From the NCBI GenBank assembly GCA_964521285.1, contig CAZFQS010000011.1, positions 1 to 64,000 of the forward strand: DNA of 64,000 nt. Direction: 5' to 3'. The notes under the pieces are model-generated. The model made no database searches. It had not been told where the DNA came from and saw nothing but the letters and a program-made list of their open reading frames with translations. Shown one piece after another: positions 1 to 8,740 of this stretch. A program made the position numbers and the translations under genes. Position 1 is the stretch's first letter, and each line of letters begins with the position of its first letter. This DNA comes from G020354785 sp964521285 (lineage in GTDB: Bacteria; Bacteroidota; Bacteroidia; Bacteroidales; UBA10428).

Positions 1-1
1 C

Positions 2-364
2 CCAATATTCGGAAAAGGACGATTTCACGGTGTAGGTGAGGAGGGAATCAGGGATACTGAACTAATCAGGATATTGCGCAGGAGGTCATCGCATATACAT
101 GTAGGTTATTTATCATTATTCTATTACTATGGTTTAATTGGTGGAATTATTTATTTAATATTTTTATTTTTCATCACAAAAGAGACTTATATAGGAGCCA
201 AAATAACCAGTTATTGGGGTCCATTCCTGGCAATTCTACAATTTTTATTCACAAATTTGACAGGAACAGTTTTAAATTTGTTTATAATGGGTATTGTAAT
301 TTCTTTAGTTTATCATAAGTACTATACACAGGATATTTCACTTGCCGAACCACAGTCCACTTAA
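2..364 (+). CDS. C-terminal end of an O-antigen polymerase/ligase-like membrane protein (5' partial)
   Basis: The frame is open from the window edge to the TAA at 362-364, so the start lies upstream. What is visible is a short hydrophilic segment followed by hydrophobic, membrane-type stretches. The segment SSHIHVGYLSLFYYYGLIGG resembles the loop-plus-helix near the end of Wzy/WaaL-type O-antigen polymerases and ligases, where a His-containing periplasmic loop precedes a Gly-rich transmembrane helix. The flippase gene begins 15 bp downstream, which fits a Wzx/Wzy-dependent polysaccharide locus. The family call rests only on this C-terminal piece and on context. Another polytopic polysaccharide enzyme is possible. 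Confidence 0.55.
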   Translation, partial: PIFGKGRFHGVGEEGIRDTELIRILRRRSSHIHVGYLSLFYYYGLIGGIIYLIFLFFITKETYIGAKITSYWGPFLAILQFLFTNLTGTVLNLFIMGIVISLVYHKYYTQDISLAEPQST

Positions 365-379
365 TAATTCCATTCTCAC

Positions 380-1738
380 ATGAACTTAAATTTTTTCAAA
401 GATTATATTTTAAAAGGACATAGTAGATCTGTTAAAGCGAAAAAAAATATCATCTCTTCCTTCCTTATTAAAGGTTTTAGCATAGTAGTCGGATTTTTAT
501 TTATCCGTATAGCCTACCATTATATTGATGAAACACGCCTGGGTATATGGTTCACAATCAGTTCCCTTCTTACGTGGTTTAGTTTTTTTGAAATCGGTCT
601 GGGTAAAGGTTTACGAAATAAGCTGGCTGAAGCTCTAGCCTTAAATGACAAAAAGCTTGCTAAAACTTATATAAGTACAACTTATGCCGTACTATCATTA
701 ATAATTGCAGGAGTAGCAATATTGTTTTTTAGCCTTTCCTCTTTTTTTAACTGGGCAAAAATTCTGAATACACCGGAATCTATGGGTAAAGAACTTTTCG
801 TATTATCCTGTATAGTTTTCGGCAGTTTCTTTCTCCGTTTTATATTACAGTTATTAACCAATGTCTTATTTGCTGACCAGCGACCTGCACTGGCTAATGC
901 TTTCGGCCCCGTAAGTAATTTCTTATCTTTAGTTATTATATATATTCTCACCAAAACCACAGAAGGTTCTTTGATCTATCTGGGTCTTGCTATGAGTATA
1001 TCACCGGTTTTTGTATTTGTTGTTGCTTCTTTATTTTTGTATTTGGACGAATATAAGGATATAAGACCTTCATTCAAAGCTGTAAATTTAAAATATGCTA
1101 GATCACTGGTAAATCTCGGAGTAAAATTTTTCATACTTTCTATCGGACATATTATTAAATACCAGACCGCCAATATTATAATTGCACAATATTTTGGTCC
1201 GGCCCAAGTTACTCCATATAACATTGCCTATAAATATTTTAACATATTGGCAATGATTTTTACAATCATTCTTTCCCCTTTCTGGTCTGCTTTCACAGAA
1301 GCCTGGATTAAGAAAGATCATATTTGGATAACAAATGCCATAAAAAAAGTACTTCGAATTTGGATGGGATTATCTATACTTGGGTTAATAATGCTTGCGG
1401 GGGCCAAATGGTTCTATGCATTTTGGGTAAGTGAGGAAGTCGATATCTCCTTCAGGTTATCTGCTATTATGGCGGTATATTTCATTTTATATACATTTGG
1501 AGGTATATTTGTCCAGTTTGTAAATGGTGTAAGTAAGATAAAGCTCCAACTTTACAGCTCCGTTATTGGCGCCATAATTTTTTTCCCGATGGCGCATCTA
1601 TTTATAAGAGTATTACACCTGGGTGTTGAAGGATTAGTACTTGCTACTTTAATAACCAATTGGTACGGACCTATTTTAAGCCCTATTCAGTACAGAAAAA
1701 TAATAACTAATAAAGCAAAAGGAATTTGGAACAAATGA
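380..1738 (+). CDS. Polysaccharide flippase (Wzx/MATE-like, MVF superfamily)
   Basis: This is a 452-residue, strongly hydrophobic protein with about a dozen predicted membrane segments and few charged loops. The N-terminal region (AKKNIISSFLIKGFSIVVGF) is typical of polysaccharide transporters that flip undecaprenyl-linked repeat units across the inner membrane. Length and layout fit Wzx/RfbX proteins. It lies directly after the polymerase-like fragment, and its stop codon overlaps the ATG of the next glycosyltransferase (ATGA at 1735-1738), so the three genes are probably co-transcribed. The substrate cannot be predicted from sequence. The family assignment is firm; calling it the locus's Wzx is inferred from position. 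Confidence 0.85.
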   Translation: MNLNFFKDYILKGHSRSVKAKKNIISSFLIKGFSIVVGFLFIRIAYHYIDETRLGIWFTISSLLTWFSFFEIGLGKGLRNKLAEALALNDKKLAKTYISTTYAVLSLIIAGVAILFFSLSSFFNWAKILNTPESMGKELFVLSCIVFGSFFLRFILQLLTNVLFADQRPALANAFGPVSNFLSLVIIYILTKTTEGSLIYLGLAMSISPVFVFVVASLFLYLDEYKDIRPSFKAVNLKYARSLVNLGVKFFILSIGHIIKYQTANIIIAQYFGPAQVTPYNIAYKYFNILAMIFTIILSPFWSAFTEAWIKKDHIWITNAIKKVLRIWMGLSILGLIMLAGAKWFYAFWVSEEVDISFRLSAIMAVYFILYTFGGIFVQFVNGVSKIKLQLYSSVIGAIIFFPMAHLFIRVLHLGVEGLVLATLITNWYGPILSPIQYRKIITNKAKGIWNK

Positions 1739-2976
1739 AAATCCTATGGTTTACGACATCACCCTCTTCAGCAGAAAAAAAAGAAGGTAAAAATCTTATT
1801 ACTGGTGGATGGATTAAATCCCTTGAAAAGGCTATAAAAAAATTTCATCCTGAAGTTCAACTTGGGATAGTTTATTTTTCAGATAAAAACACAATGAATT
1901 TTAATATAGATGGAACACAATATTTCCCAATTAGAAGAAAAGAGAAAAACAAATTCTTAAGGCACCTCTCCGGAACAAATATCAATAAAAAGGAAATAAA
2001 AAATCATGTAATAAAATTTAATTCAATTATTAAGAATTTTAATCCTGATATTATACATATACATGGTACTGAAAACACTTTTGGTTCAATCACAAATACT
2101 TCAGATATTCCAGTTGTATTGTCTATTCAAGGGATCATAACAGTTTGTTTACATAAGTTTTTTAGTGGAATTACAAGAAAAATATTAAAACGTAGAATTC
2201 TATTATTTAAAAACAGATTTCATTTGCTATTTAATGATTATAAATACTTATCGAATCTGGAGCAAAATACATTTAAGAAAACCAAATATATTTTTGGCAG
2301 GACATATTGGGACAGGAAGGTTGCTTCAATACTATCTCCCAATGCCAAATATTTTCACTTAGACAGGATTCTAAGAGATAATTTCTATAAAAATGAATGG
2401 TTAAAAAAAAGATATGATTACCTTGATATAATTACTACTACAAGAAGCAACATATATAAAGGTCTTGAGACAATAATAAAAGCCGCTTCACTATTAAAAC
2501 AATTAGGGATCAATTATAAATGGCGCATAGCAGGATTAGAACCAGATGATTTATTGATTAAAATAATGAAAAAAGAACTTAAAAAAGTACCTGATCAAAT
2601 CACTTTTATGGGGCGGCTAACAGAAGAAGAAGTAATCAATGAACTATTGAAAGCAGATATTTTTGTAAATGCTTCTCATATAGAAAACAGTCCGAATGGA
2701 GTTGCTGAAGCATTAATACTTGGAATGCCTGTTATTGCGACGCATGCAGGGGGGACCAGTACGTATATCAACGATCACAAGGATGGTATTTTAATTCAGG
2801 ACGGGGATCCATGGAGTATGGCAGGTGCTATTCTTGAATTATTGAAAAATGAAGAATTTGCACAAGAACTTGGGAGAAATGCAAGAAAAGTAGCTCTAAA
2901 AAGACATAATCCGGAAACAATTGCTAATAATATTATAATTGCGTATAAAAACATAATTAAAGAAAATCTTATTTAA
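1735..2976 (+). CDS. Glycosyltransferase, GT4-type
   Basis: The protein is 413 residues when started at the ATG at 1735, which overlaps the flippase stop as ATGA. A TTG nine bases upstream is also in frame but less likely. It has the GT-B two-domain layout: an N-terminal acceptor domain with a DIIHIHGTENTFGS segment, and a C-terminal donor domain with the E-x7-E motif (ENSPNGVAE) followed by LGMPVIATHAGGTSTYI. That pattern is usual for retaining group 1 glycosyltransferases. It probably adds one sugar to the lipid-linked repeat unit at the cytoplasmic face. Donor and linkage are not predictable. Confidence 0.85.
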   Translation: MKILWFTTSPSSAEKKEGKNLITGGWIKSLEKAIKKFHPEVQLGIVYFSDKNTMNFNIDGTQYFPIRRKEKNKFLRHLSGTNINKKEIKNHVIKFNSIIKNFNPDIIHIHGTENTFGSITNTSDIPVVLSIQGIITVCLHKFFSGITRKILKRRILLFKNRFHLLFNDYKYLSNLEQNTFKKTKYIFGRTYWDRKVASILSPNAKYFHLDRILRDNFYKNEWLKKRYDYLDIITTTRSNIYKGLETIIKAASLLKQLGINYKWRIAGLEPDDLLIKIMKKELKKVPDQITFMGRLTEEEVINELLKADIFVNASHIENSPNGVAEALILGMPVIATHAGGTSTYINDHKDGILIQDGDPWSMAGAILELLKNEEFAQELGRNARKVALKRHNPETIANNIIIAYKNIIKENLI

Positions 2977-2996
2977 TAAACAGAGATTAATGTATA

Positions 2997-4172
2997 ATGA
3001 CCAAAAATAAAATTAGAATTGCATTTGTAGGTATTGCAGGCTTTCCTTATAGAATAGGGGCAGCATATTCTAGATTATTGTTATTGACTAAAGGTTTAAC
3101 AGAAAATAATTGCTATGTATTAGTTATAAACCGTAGAGGTTACGATTTAGATAAGCATGTTCCTGTTACCGGACATATTGATAAAGTCATATTTACACAT
3201 TCATCGGGAATATCCATCAGACCTGAAGGATTATTGAAAAGAAATTTATATAAAATCAAAGGTGCAATAAATGAAATATATCTTCTAAAATCGAAAAAGG
3301 TTCAAGTAGTAATAATAAATATTACTCGTAATTGGCTTCTTATTTTGAACTACTGGATATGGAGTAAAATTTTTAGGTATAAATTATTGCTTTCTTATGT
3401 AGAATTAAATTCTCAATTAGAAGGAAGAAAAGTTAATTTATTTAAAAGAATCAATGATATTTTATTCGAAAAATACGTTTTTAGAATATTAGATGGTATT
3501 TTCCCGATTAGTGAATTCTTAAAAGATATTGCATTAAAAAGCAATCCCCGGTTACCCTATTTAAAAATTCCAACTATTGCTGATTTTAGTAAATTTAATA
3601 TTGAAAAAAATGTTAATGAACCATATTTTATCTTCTGCGGCCAATCAAAATATTTGTATATTATTGAATTCATAATAAAAGCATATGAACTCATAAAAGA
3701 CGATACTGTTAAGCTAAAATTAATTATACATGATAAAACCTGGCATTTTAAAAAGGTTATATCTTTAGTAAATTGTTCACCAAGAAAAGAACAAATTGAA
3801 ATATTATCTGATCTTGCTTATGATGACCTGGTAAAATATTATATTAACGCAATAGGACTTCTTATACCTTTAAAACCATCTCTAAAAGATGAAGCGAGGT
3901 TTCCTCATAAGATTGGGGAATATACTGCAGCTGCTAATCCAATAATTACAACTAACGTCGGAGAAATTAAAAACTATTTTACTGATTTACATGATGCACT
4001 AATTGCCGATAAATTTGAGCCCGAATGTTATGCTGATAAAATGTATTACGTGATAAAAAATCCTGATAAAGCAAGGATTATTGGTACCAATGGAAGTTTA
4101 ACCGGCTTAAGATATTTCGATTACAGGAAAAATTGTAATATGATGAAGAAATTTATAGAGAGCATTATTTAA
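2997..4172 (+). CDS. Divergent GT4-like glycosyltransferase
   Basis: The 391-residue protein begins RIAFVGIAGFPYRIGAAYSR, an N-terminal GT-B Rossmann strand and loop. The C-terminal donor domain is recognisable from FPHKIGEYTAAANPIITTNV, where the glutamates are spaced E-x8-E (EARFPHKIGE) instead of E-x7-E. It is therefore a divergent member. It lies 20 bp after the previous glycosyltransferase and closes the plus-strand group, facing three glycosyltransferases on the other strand. Base composition is very AT-rich, like its neighbours. The role as a repeat-unit glycosyltransferase is inferred from family and context. Confidence 0.72.
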   Translation: MTKNKIRIAFVGIAGFPYRIGAAYSRLLLLTKGLTENNCYVLVINRRGYDLDKHVPVTGHIDKVIFTHSSGISIRPEGLLKRNLYKIKGAINEIYLLKSKKVQVVIINITRNWLLILNYWIWSKIFRYKLLLSYVELNSQLEGRKVNLFKRINDILFEKYVFRILDGIFPISEFLKDIALKSNPRLPYLKIPTIADFSKFNIEKNVNEPYFIFCGQSKYLYIIEFIIKAYELIKDDTVKLKLIIHDKTWHFKKVISLVNCSPRKEQIEILSDLAYDDLVKYYINAIGLLIPLKPSLKDEARFPHKIGEYTAAANPIITTNVGEIKNYFTDLHDALIADKFEPECYADKMYYVIKNPDKARIIGTNGSLTGLRYFDYRKNCNMMKKFIESII

Positions 4173-4276
4173 ACACCTGATAACCTGTATTAAGTTTGTA
4201 GCGATTAATAGCATGGAGGTATATATAAATTTCTTATTAAGTTAAATTCGTTTGCCAGCATCATAATGATCCATCA

Positions 4277-5398
4277 TCAAGTTTTTTCTATAATTTCTTC
4301 ATATAAGAGTTCATATTTTTTTGCTATTTCATCCCATGAATAGTTATTTTTTACATATTCTACTGTACTGGCAGCTTTCTTTTTTGCTTCCTCATAATGG
4401 TTCAAAACATACCTGATTTTATCAGCAAGATCCTCAGAACTTTCACTTTTGAAAAATGTTATTTGTTTATGTGTAAAAGGTCCTGTGTTTTCGGGAATAT
4501 CGCTGGCTATTATAGGCGTGCCGGTCAATGATGATTCCAGGAGCATTAAAGACATCCCTTCAGTAATGGAAGGAAATACAAAAAGTTTTGCATTTGAGAT
4601 TATTCCTAAAAGAACATCCAAATTAGAAATATATCCTAAAAAGCAAATATCCAAATGCTTATGTTTTTGTTTCATTCTTTTAACATAATCAGGTGCATGT
4701 GATGTGTCCCCTGCAATTACTATTTTCTCCTTATAATTAATCTGTGAAAGAGCATCCAGCATAATATGACAGCCTTTAGTCTTCATGATCCTCCGGCCTG
4801 CAAATACAATATAATCACTTTTAATACCATGGCCATCAAGCAAGCGATTTGCTTCTTTATAATTAATTTCAGAATTGGTTTCCACTCCATTTGGAATATA
4901 AAGAATGTCTCGTTTGTATTTCCTATAGTAGTATTCCGACAAAGGCCTGGAAATGCTTGTTAATTTAACTTTTGACCGAATAAAAATATGTTCCATGATA
5001 TGAAAATAGATTTTTGCTACAAACGACCATTTGTCACGAAGATATGGAGATTCATGTGACGTGGCTATTACCCTGAATCGTCTCGCTAACAAAGGTAAAG
5101 CGAAAGAACAGTCAATTTTATGTGCATGTATCAAATCGAAATTCCCATGCCTGTAAAGATAAATAGCTGTGCGGAGAAAAAAGAAAAATACACCAATATC
5201 TTTAATCTTATATTCCGGAAATTCAATGGCATTTACACCATCGATGTATTTTTTTGCCCGGGGATTTTTATAACAAATTATTGAAATATCATATTTATTC
5301 TTTAGTTTTCTGATTAAGTTTTCGACAACTCTGCTACTTCCTCCTTTTGAGGGATAATAATTGACTGCATAAAATACAATTTTTTTCTTTGGTTTCAT
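4277..5398 (-). CDS. Glycosyltransferase, GT4-type
   Basis: The protein has 373 residues. The N-terminal motif NYYPSKGGSSRVVENLIRKL is the typical acceptor-domain glycine loop of group 1 glycosyltransferases. The donor domain carries EGMSLMLLE (E-x7-E) followed by TGTPIIASDIPE. It is the last gene of a three-gene minus-strand group (7635 to 4277), 30 bp after the preceding gene, and converges on the plus-strand glycosyltransferases with about 100 bp between. It probably transfers a hexose or an N-acetylated sugar during repeat-unit assembly. The exact sugar is unknown. Confidence 0.85.
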   Translation of the reverse strand: MKPKKKIVFYAVNYYPSKGGSSRVVENLIRKLKNKYDISIICYKNPRAKKYIDGVNAIEFPEYKIKDIGVFFFFLRTAIYLYRHGNFDLIHAHKIDCSFALPLLARRFRVIATSHESPYLRDKWSFVAKIYFHIMEHIFIRSKVKLTSISRPLSEYYYRKYKRDILYIPNGVETNSEINYKEANRLLDGHGIKSDYIVFAGRRIMKTKGCHIMLDALSQINYKEKIVIAGDTSHAPDYVKRMKQKHKHLDICFLGYISNLDVLLGIISNAKLFVFPSITEGMSLMLLESSLTGTPIIASDIPENTGPFTHKQITFFKSESSEDLADKIRYVLNHYEEAKKKAASTVEYVKNNYSWDEIAKKYELLYEEIIEKT

Positions 5399-5428
5399 AT
5401 CCTTTCTGAGTACTTTTAATATTGATTA

Positions 5429-6535
5429 TTAGTGCATTAAATCCTGTATAAATGCATCATATCTTGCTAGAAACAATTCATTCGAAAAGTTTTTTATAAG
5501 TAAATTATTCCCTGCTGATCCAAAGCGCAATCGCAAATCACTATCCTTTAACAACATATTAAGATAATGTGCAATGTCAGAAGGTTGCTTGGGTAAACTA
5601 AGAAATCCTGTTTTTTTATGTATAACCAGTTCTTTGTTGTCCCCAACATGTGTAGCAACGACAGGTAAGGAATAATTCATGGCTTCCATGATAGTATTTG
5701 ATAATCCCTCAAATATTGAAGTACATAAATAAATATCTGAATTAATATAATAATCATTTAGATTATCAGGTTGAATAACTAATTGTACTTTGTTTTCAAG
5801 CTTATATTGTCTAATTAATTTTCTTATTCTAGATTCCAATTTACCATAACCAATAATAATAAATCTGAACTCTATCGATGTTGGATTTATTTGTTCTTCT
5901 AACAGCTTTATTGCTTTTAAAGCTGTCGGATAGTCCTTTTGATGAACAAATCGTCCAACGCTTATAATTTTAATTGGCTTTTTCTCTGGCCTAATAATTT
6001 TTTGATTTATTTTTCCAATAGTATTATGAATTACGTGACACTTCTTAATGTTAAATCCTTTCTGCACAAATTTGTTATATCCTGAATAATTATTGAAGAT
6101 AGTTCGTTTGTGAAAAAACCAATGCAGGATTAGCAAAAGAAAAAATTTACCAGACGGTATCCTGCAGTTTCGTATACCACCAATTATAAAAGCCTTGACA
6201 TTAAATAACCTGGCCGCACTGGCAAGCATATTATCGCTTGTAAGGTAAGTAAATACTATATTAACATCATTGACTTTCAGATATCTTATGCAAAGCATAA
6301 GTCTTGTTAAAAAGTTGCCTTTCAGGAAAACCAAATTCACCTTCGAGTGATTAATAATTTCATATAAAGATGAATTTAATGATATTTTATGCTGAACCAT
6401 AAGTGTTACTAAATAGTCATTTGCTAATGAATTAGCAAGTAAAACGCTTTGTTTTTGTGCCCCTCCGGCTGTAAGATCTCTTATCAGCAAACAAATTACT
6501 GGCTTTGATTCCTTCTTGTATTTATATTTCTTCAT
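5429..6535 (-). CDS. Glycosyltransferase, GT4-type
   Basis: This 368-residue protein has an N-terminal DLTAGGAQKQSVLLANSLA loop and a donor domain with ISVGRFVHQKDYPTALKAI and EGLSNTIME (E-x7-E), then PVVATHVGDNKELV. These are hallmarks of the GT4 families that include N-acetylgalactosamine and glucosyl transferases. Only 2 bp separate its start from the stop of the upstream gene, so translation is probably coupled. It acts at the cytoplasmic side of the membrane on lipid-linked intermediates by family analogy. Confidence 0.86.
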   Translation of the reverse strand: MKKYKYKKESKPVICLLIRDLTAGGAQKQSVLLANSLANDYLVTLMVQHKISLNSSLYEIINHSKVNLVFLKGNFLTRLMLCIRYLKVNDVNIVFTYLTSDNMLASAARLFNVKAFIIGGIRNCRIPSGKFFLLLILHWFFHKRTIFNNYSGYNKFVQKGFNIKKCHVIHNTIGKINQKIIRPEKKPIKIISVGRFVHQKDYPTALKAIKLLEEQINPTSIEFRFIIIGYGKLESRIRKLIRQYKLENKVQLVIQPDNLNDYYINSDIYLCTSIFEGLSNTIMEAMNYSLPVVATHVGDNKELVIHKKTGFLSLPKQPSDIAHYLNMLLKDSDLRLRFGSAGNNLLIKNFSNELFLARYDAFIQDLMH

Positions 6536-6537
6536 AA

Positions 6538-7635
6538 TTAATTTGAGACCTTCTGGTACAGTTCAAAAGTAGATTTAACCATTTTTTCGGATGAGAATTT
6601 TTCCTTTGTTATTTCCAATCCTCTGTGGCCCATTAAATCTGCTATTTTAGGATGCTTAACTATATACAATATTTTTTCTGCCAGAGCAGAGGCGTTTGCT
6701 GGTTCAATCACATAGCCACTAAATCCATGTCTTACAACTTCTTCAGTTCCACCGCCTCTGGATGCTATTACAGGTATAGCAAGCGCCATATATTCAAGGA
6801 TTGAATTAGAGATTCCCTCTCTGGCAATCCTTGAATTAGTTAAAAGTACACCTATATTAAAAATTTGAATAATCTCTTCAATATTAATTACTCTTCCTGT
6901 AAAAAGCAAGTTGCTCAATTGCATATTTTTTGATAGTGTCTTGTGGTAGTCGTACAAAGTACCATCCCCAACAGCAACAAAGGTTATCTTGAGATTTGAG
7001 TGACTTAAAATTTCAGCAGCCTTGATAAAAGTTGTATAGTCCTTATTATTTGTAAAAACAGCAACCATTCCAACGACAAATTCAGTTGTAATACCGTAAT
7101 ATTTACGAACCACCTCAGGTGCACGCAATTTATTCAATCGATTAAAGTTAAATCCGTTATAGATAACACTGGCTTTCTTTGATGGTACTTTGTAAGCTTT
7201 TATTCCTGCCCATGAATTAGCTAAAATAACTTTAGAGAAAGGAAATGTTATAAGCTTCCTGTACCATGTACTGGTAAAAGGAATGCATATTGAATTGGAT
7301 ATCATTGCATTTATTAAGGGGATTCTATACCATATTACGGCTGGTAAAATATAGATGGAAGGCATTGAACCCCAGCTATGGATCAAATGAGGTCTGAACT
7401 CTTTGCACAACTTAATTAGTTTAAAAAAAATGCGCGGATCTTTCTTTAAGGGTGATTCCATCCATTCGATAGACAGGTTTTTAAGGTTATAAATTTCATA
7501 ATATTGAATAATTTTCTTAAAACAGACAAGTTTAATTTTGAGAGAATGATAAGTTGTCAGGCCTTTAAGTAATTCAACAAGTCGCCGTTCTTTTCCACCA
7601 CCAGTTATGCTTTCAGTTATAATTAAAATATTCAT
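6538..7635 (-). CDS. Glycosyltransferase, GT4-type
   Basis: A 365-residue product starts at the ATG at 7635 (MNILIITESITGGG), which places the first beta strand at the N-terminus as in relatives and has a purine-rich AAGGA about 12 bases upstream. An in-frame ATG at 7668 would add 11 residues. The motifs are GGGKERRLVELLKGL in the acceptor domain and EGISNSILE (E-x7-E) with PVIASRGGGTEEVV in the donor domain. It is the first gene of the minus-strand trio of glycosyltransferases. Confidence 0.85.
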   Translation of the reverse strand: MNILIITESITGGGKERRLVELLKGLTTYHSLKIKLVCFKKIIQYYEIYNLKNLSIEWMESPLKKDPRIFFKLIKLCKEFRPHLIHSWGSMPSIYILPAVIWYRIPLINAMISNSICIPFTSTWYRKLITFPFSKVILANSWAGIKAYKVPSKKASVIYNGFNFNRLNKLRAPEVVRKYYGITTEFVVGMVAVFTNNKDYTTFIKAAEILSHSNLKITFVAVGDGTLYDYHKTLSKNMQLSNLLFTGRVINIEEIIQIFNIGVLLTNSRIAREGISNSILEYMALAIPVIASRGGGTEEVVRHGFSGYVIEPANASALAEKILYIVKHPKIADLMGHRGLEITKEKFSSEKMVKSTFELYQKVSN

Positions 7636-8037
7636 TTCAGTAAGTATCCTTTTAACAGTATAATTCAATTCTTGTAATATGATTTGTATAAAAATAATAA
7701 TATATAAACAAAAAATGTACTATAAATTAAATAGTACAATTTAATCAAAATAATTATAGATAGACCATCTATTGACATGCTATAGCTAAAACATTAAATA
7801 AAATTAATAATTTGTATTTTTATTACTTATAGCTTAGCAAGTTCTGGATAAACAGCAAATATAAAAGAATATTATGAAGCTTTGAAAGGAGCTGAGGTTA
7901 AATTGACAGGCATTTAATTTTCATAATCATACGTGTAAAATTATATAATATATTTATGAGGTTACTTATTATTTATTTTTGTAACACCTTAATAAGTGCA
8001 GGTTGAATTTTAAATAAAAATTAAGTTAATTATTAAT
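7636..8037. other. AT-rich intergenic stretch
   Basis: About 400 bp without a convincing intact gene, very AT-rich. It should contain the promoter of the minus-strand glycosyltransferase trio and the 3' end of the acyltransferase transcript. On the plus strand it contains a short coding-like remnant, listed separately. I saw no tRNA, clear terminator or insertion sequence end. Confidence 0.5.
7822..7917 (+). pseudogene. Possible remnant of a protein C-terminus
   Basis: In one plus frame this stretch reads ITYSLASSG, then a stop at 7849-7851, then TANIKEYYEALKGAEVKLTG-I and a stop at 7915-7917. The second part has the composition of a normal globular protein end, unlike the surrounding AT-rich spacer. 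It could be the decayed tail of a gene lost from this variable locus. I do not recognise the parent protein, and a chance reading cannot be excluded over so short a length. Confidence 0.25.
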
Positions 8038-8694
8038 TTAAATTTTTATTCCCGAATTTGCATCCCTCTGCCTCCAATTTCTTTTCAATAAAACCTTGCA
8101 AGGATTTCCAAAGGCTATTGAATTAGGAGGAATGTTATTTATTACAACACTGTTGGCACCAACAACTGAGTTACTCCCTATAGTTACTCCTTTAAGAACT
8201 ACACTATTATAACCAATAAAAACATTATCTTGAATTTCAACTGGTTGACATGGTAAATTTTCCGGATTACGCTTATATGGATCAGGATTATGCCAGTCCG
8301 TATCCATTATAAATGCATAAGCACCTACTAAAACATTATTGCCAATTCGCACTTGTTTGGCAGCTGCAATTGTTACTCCCGAACATCCTACATTATTACC
8401 AATCAGCAATTTTGCGTTTTTTCTCAATGTTACAATTGAACATGGCTTAGTTAATCCTATGGGGATTGAGTTTCTTGATGAGTTAAACCTACAATTATCA
8501 CCTATAACGATTTCAGATTGAGGAAACTTCCGGATACGTATTAAACCGGTAAATTTTACTTTTTTGCCAATCTGCAATCCTTTTAATCTGCAAATAATGT
8601 ACATGAAAATGGTAGAAAAAAAACTTCCTATCATAACAGAATATCGCCATTTTTTATACCAGAAATATTCTACTAGAAATTTAAAGTTGGGCAT
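8038..8694 (-). CDS. Hexapeptide-repeat acyltransferase (WcaF/LacA-like)
   Basis: The 218-residue protein has a left-handed parallel beta-helix shown by repeated I-G-N-N/V-x-x-G-x units (for example IGNNVGCSGVTI, IGNNVLVGAYAFI, IGYNSVVLKGVTIGSNSVVG). The helix ends in PPNSIAFGNPCKVLLKRNW, the C-terminal cap typical of sugar O-acetyltransferases. The likely catalytic His is in DTDWHNPDP. A short hydrophobic stretch near the N-terminus may place it at the membrane. It probably transfers acetyl or another acyl group from CoA to a sugar of the repeat unit. A small acyltransferase using a different donor, such as an acyl-ACP, cannot be excluded given the ACP gene at 14.3 kb. Confidence 0.82.
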   Translation of the reverse strand: MPNFKFLVEYFWYKKWRYSVMIGSFFSTIFMYIICRLKGLQIGKKVKFTGLIRIRKFPQSEIVIGDNCRFNSSRNSIPIGLTKPCSIVTLRKNAKLLIGNNVGCSGVTIAAAKQVRIGNNVLVGAYAFIMDTDWHNPDPYKRNPENLPCQPVEIQDNVFIGYNSVVLKGVTIGSNSVVGANSVVINNIPPNSIAFGNPCKVLLKRNWRQRDANSGIKI

Positions 8695-8740
8695 AAGAAT
8701 TTTATATACTTTCTTTCTTTAAAGCAGTGCGTCTTTATAT

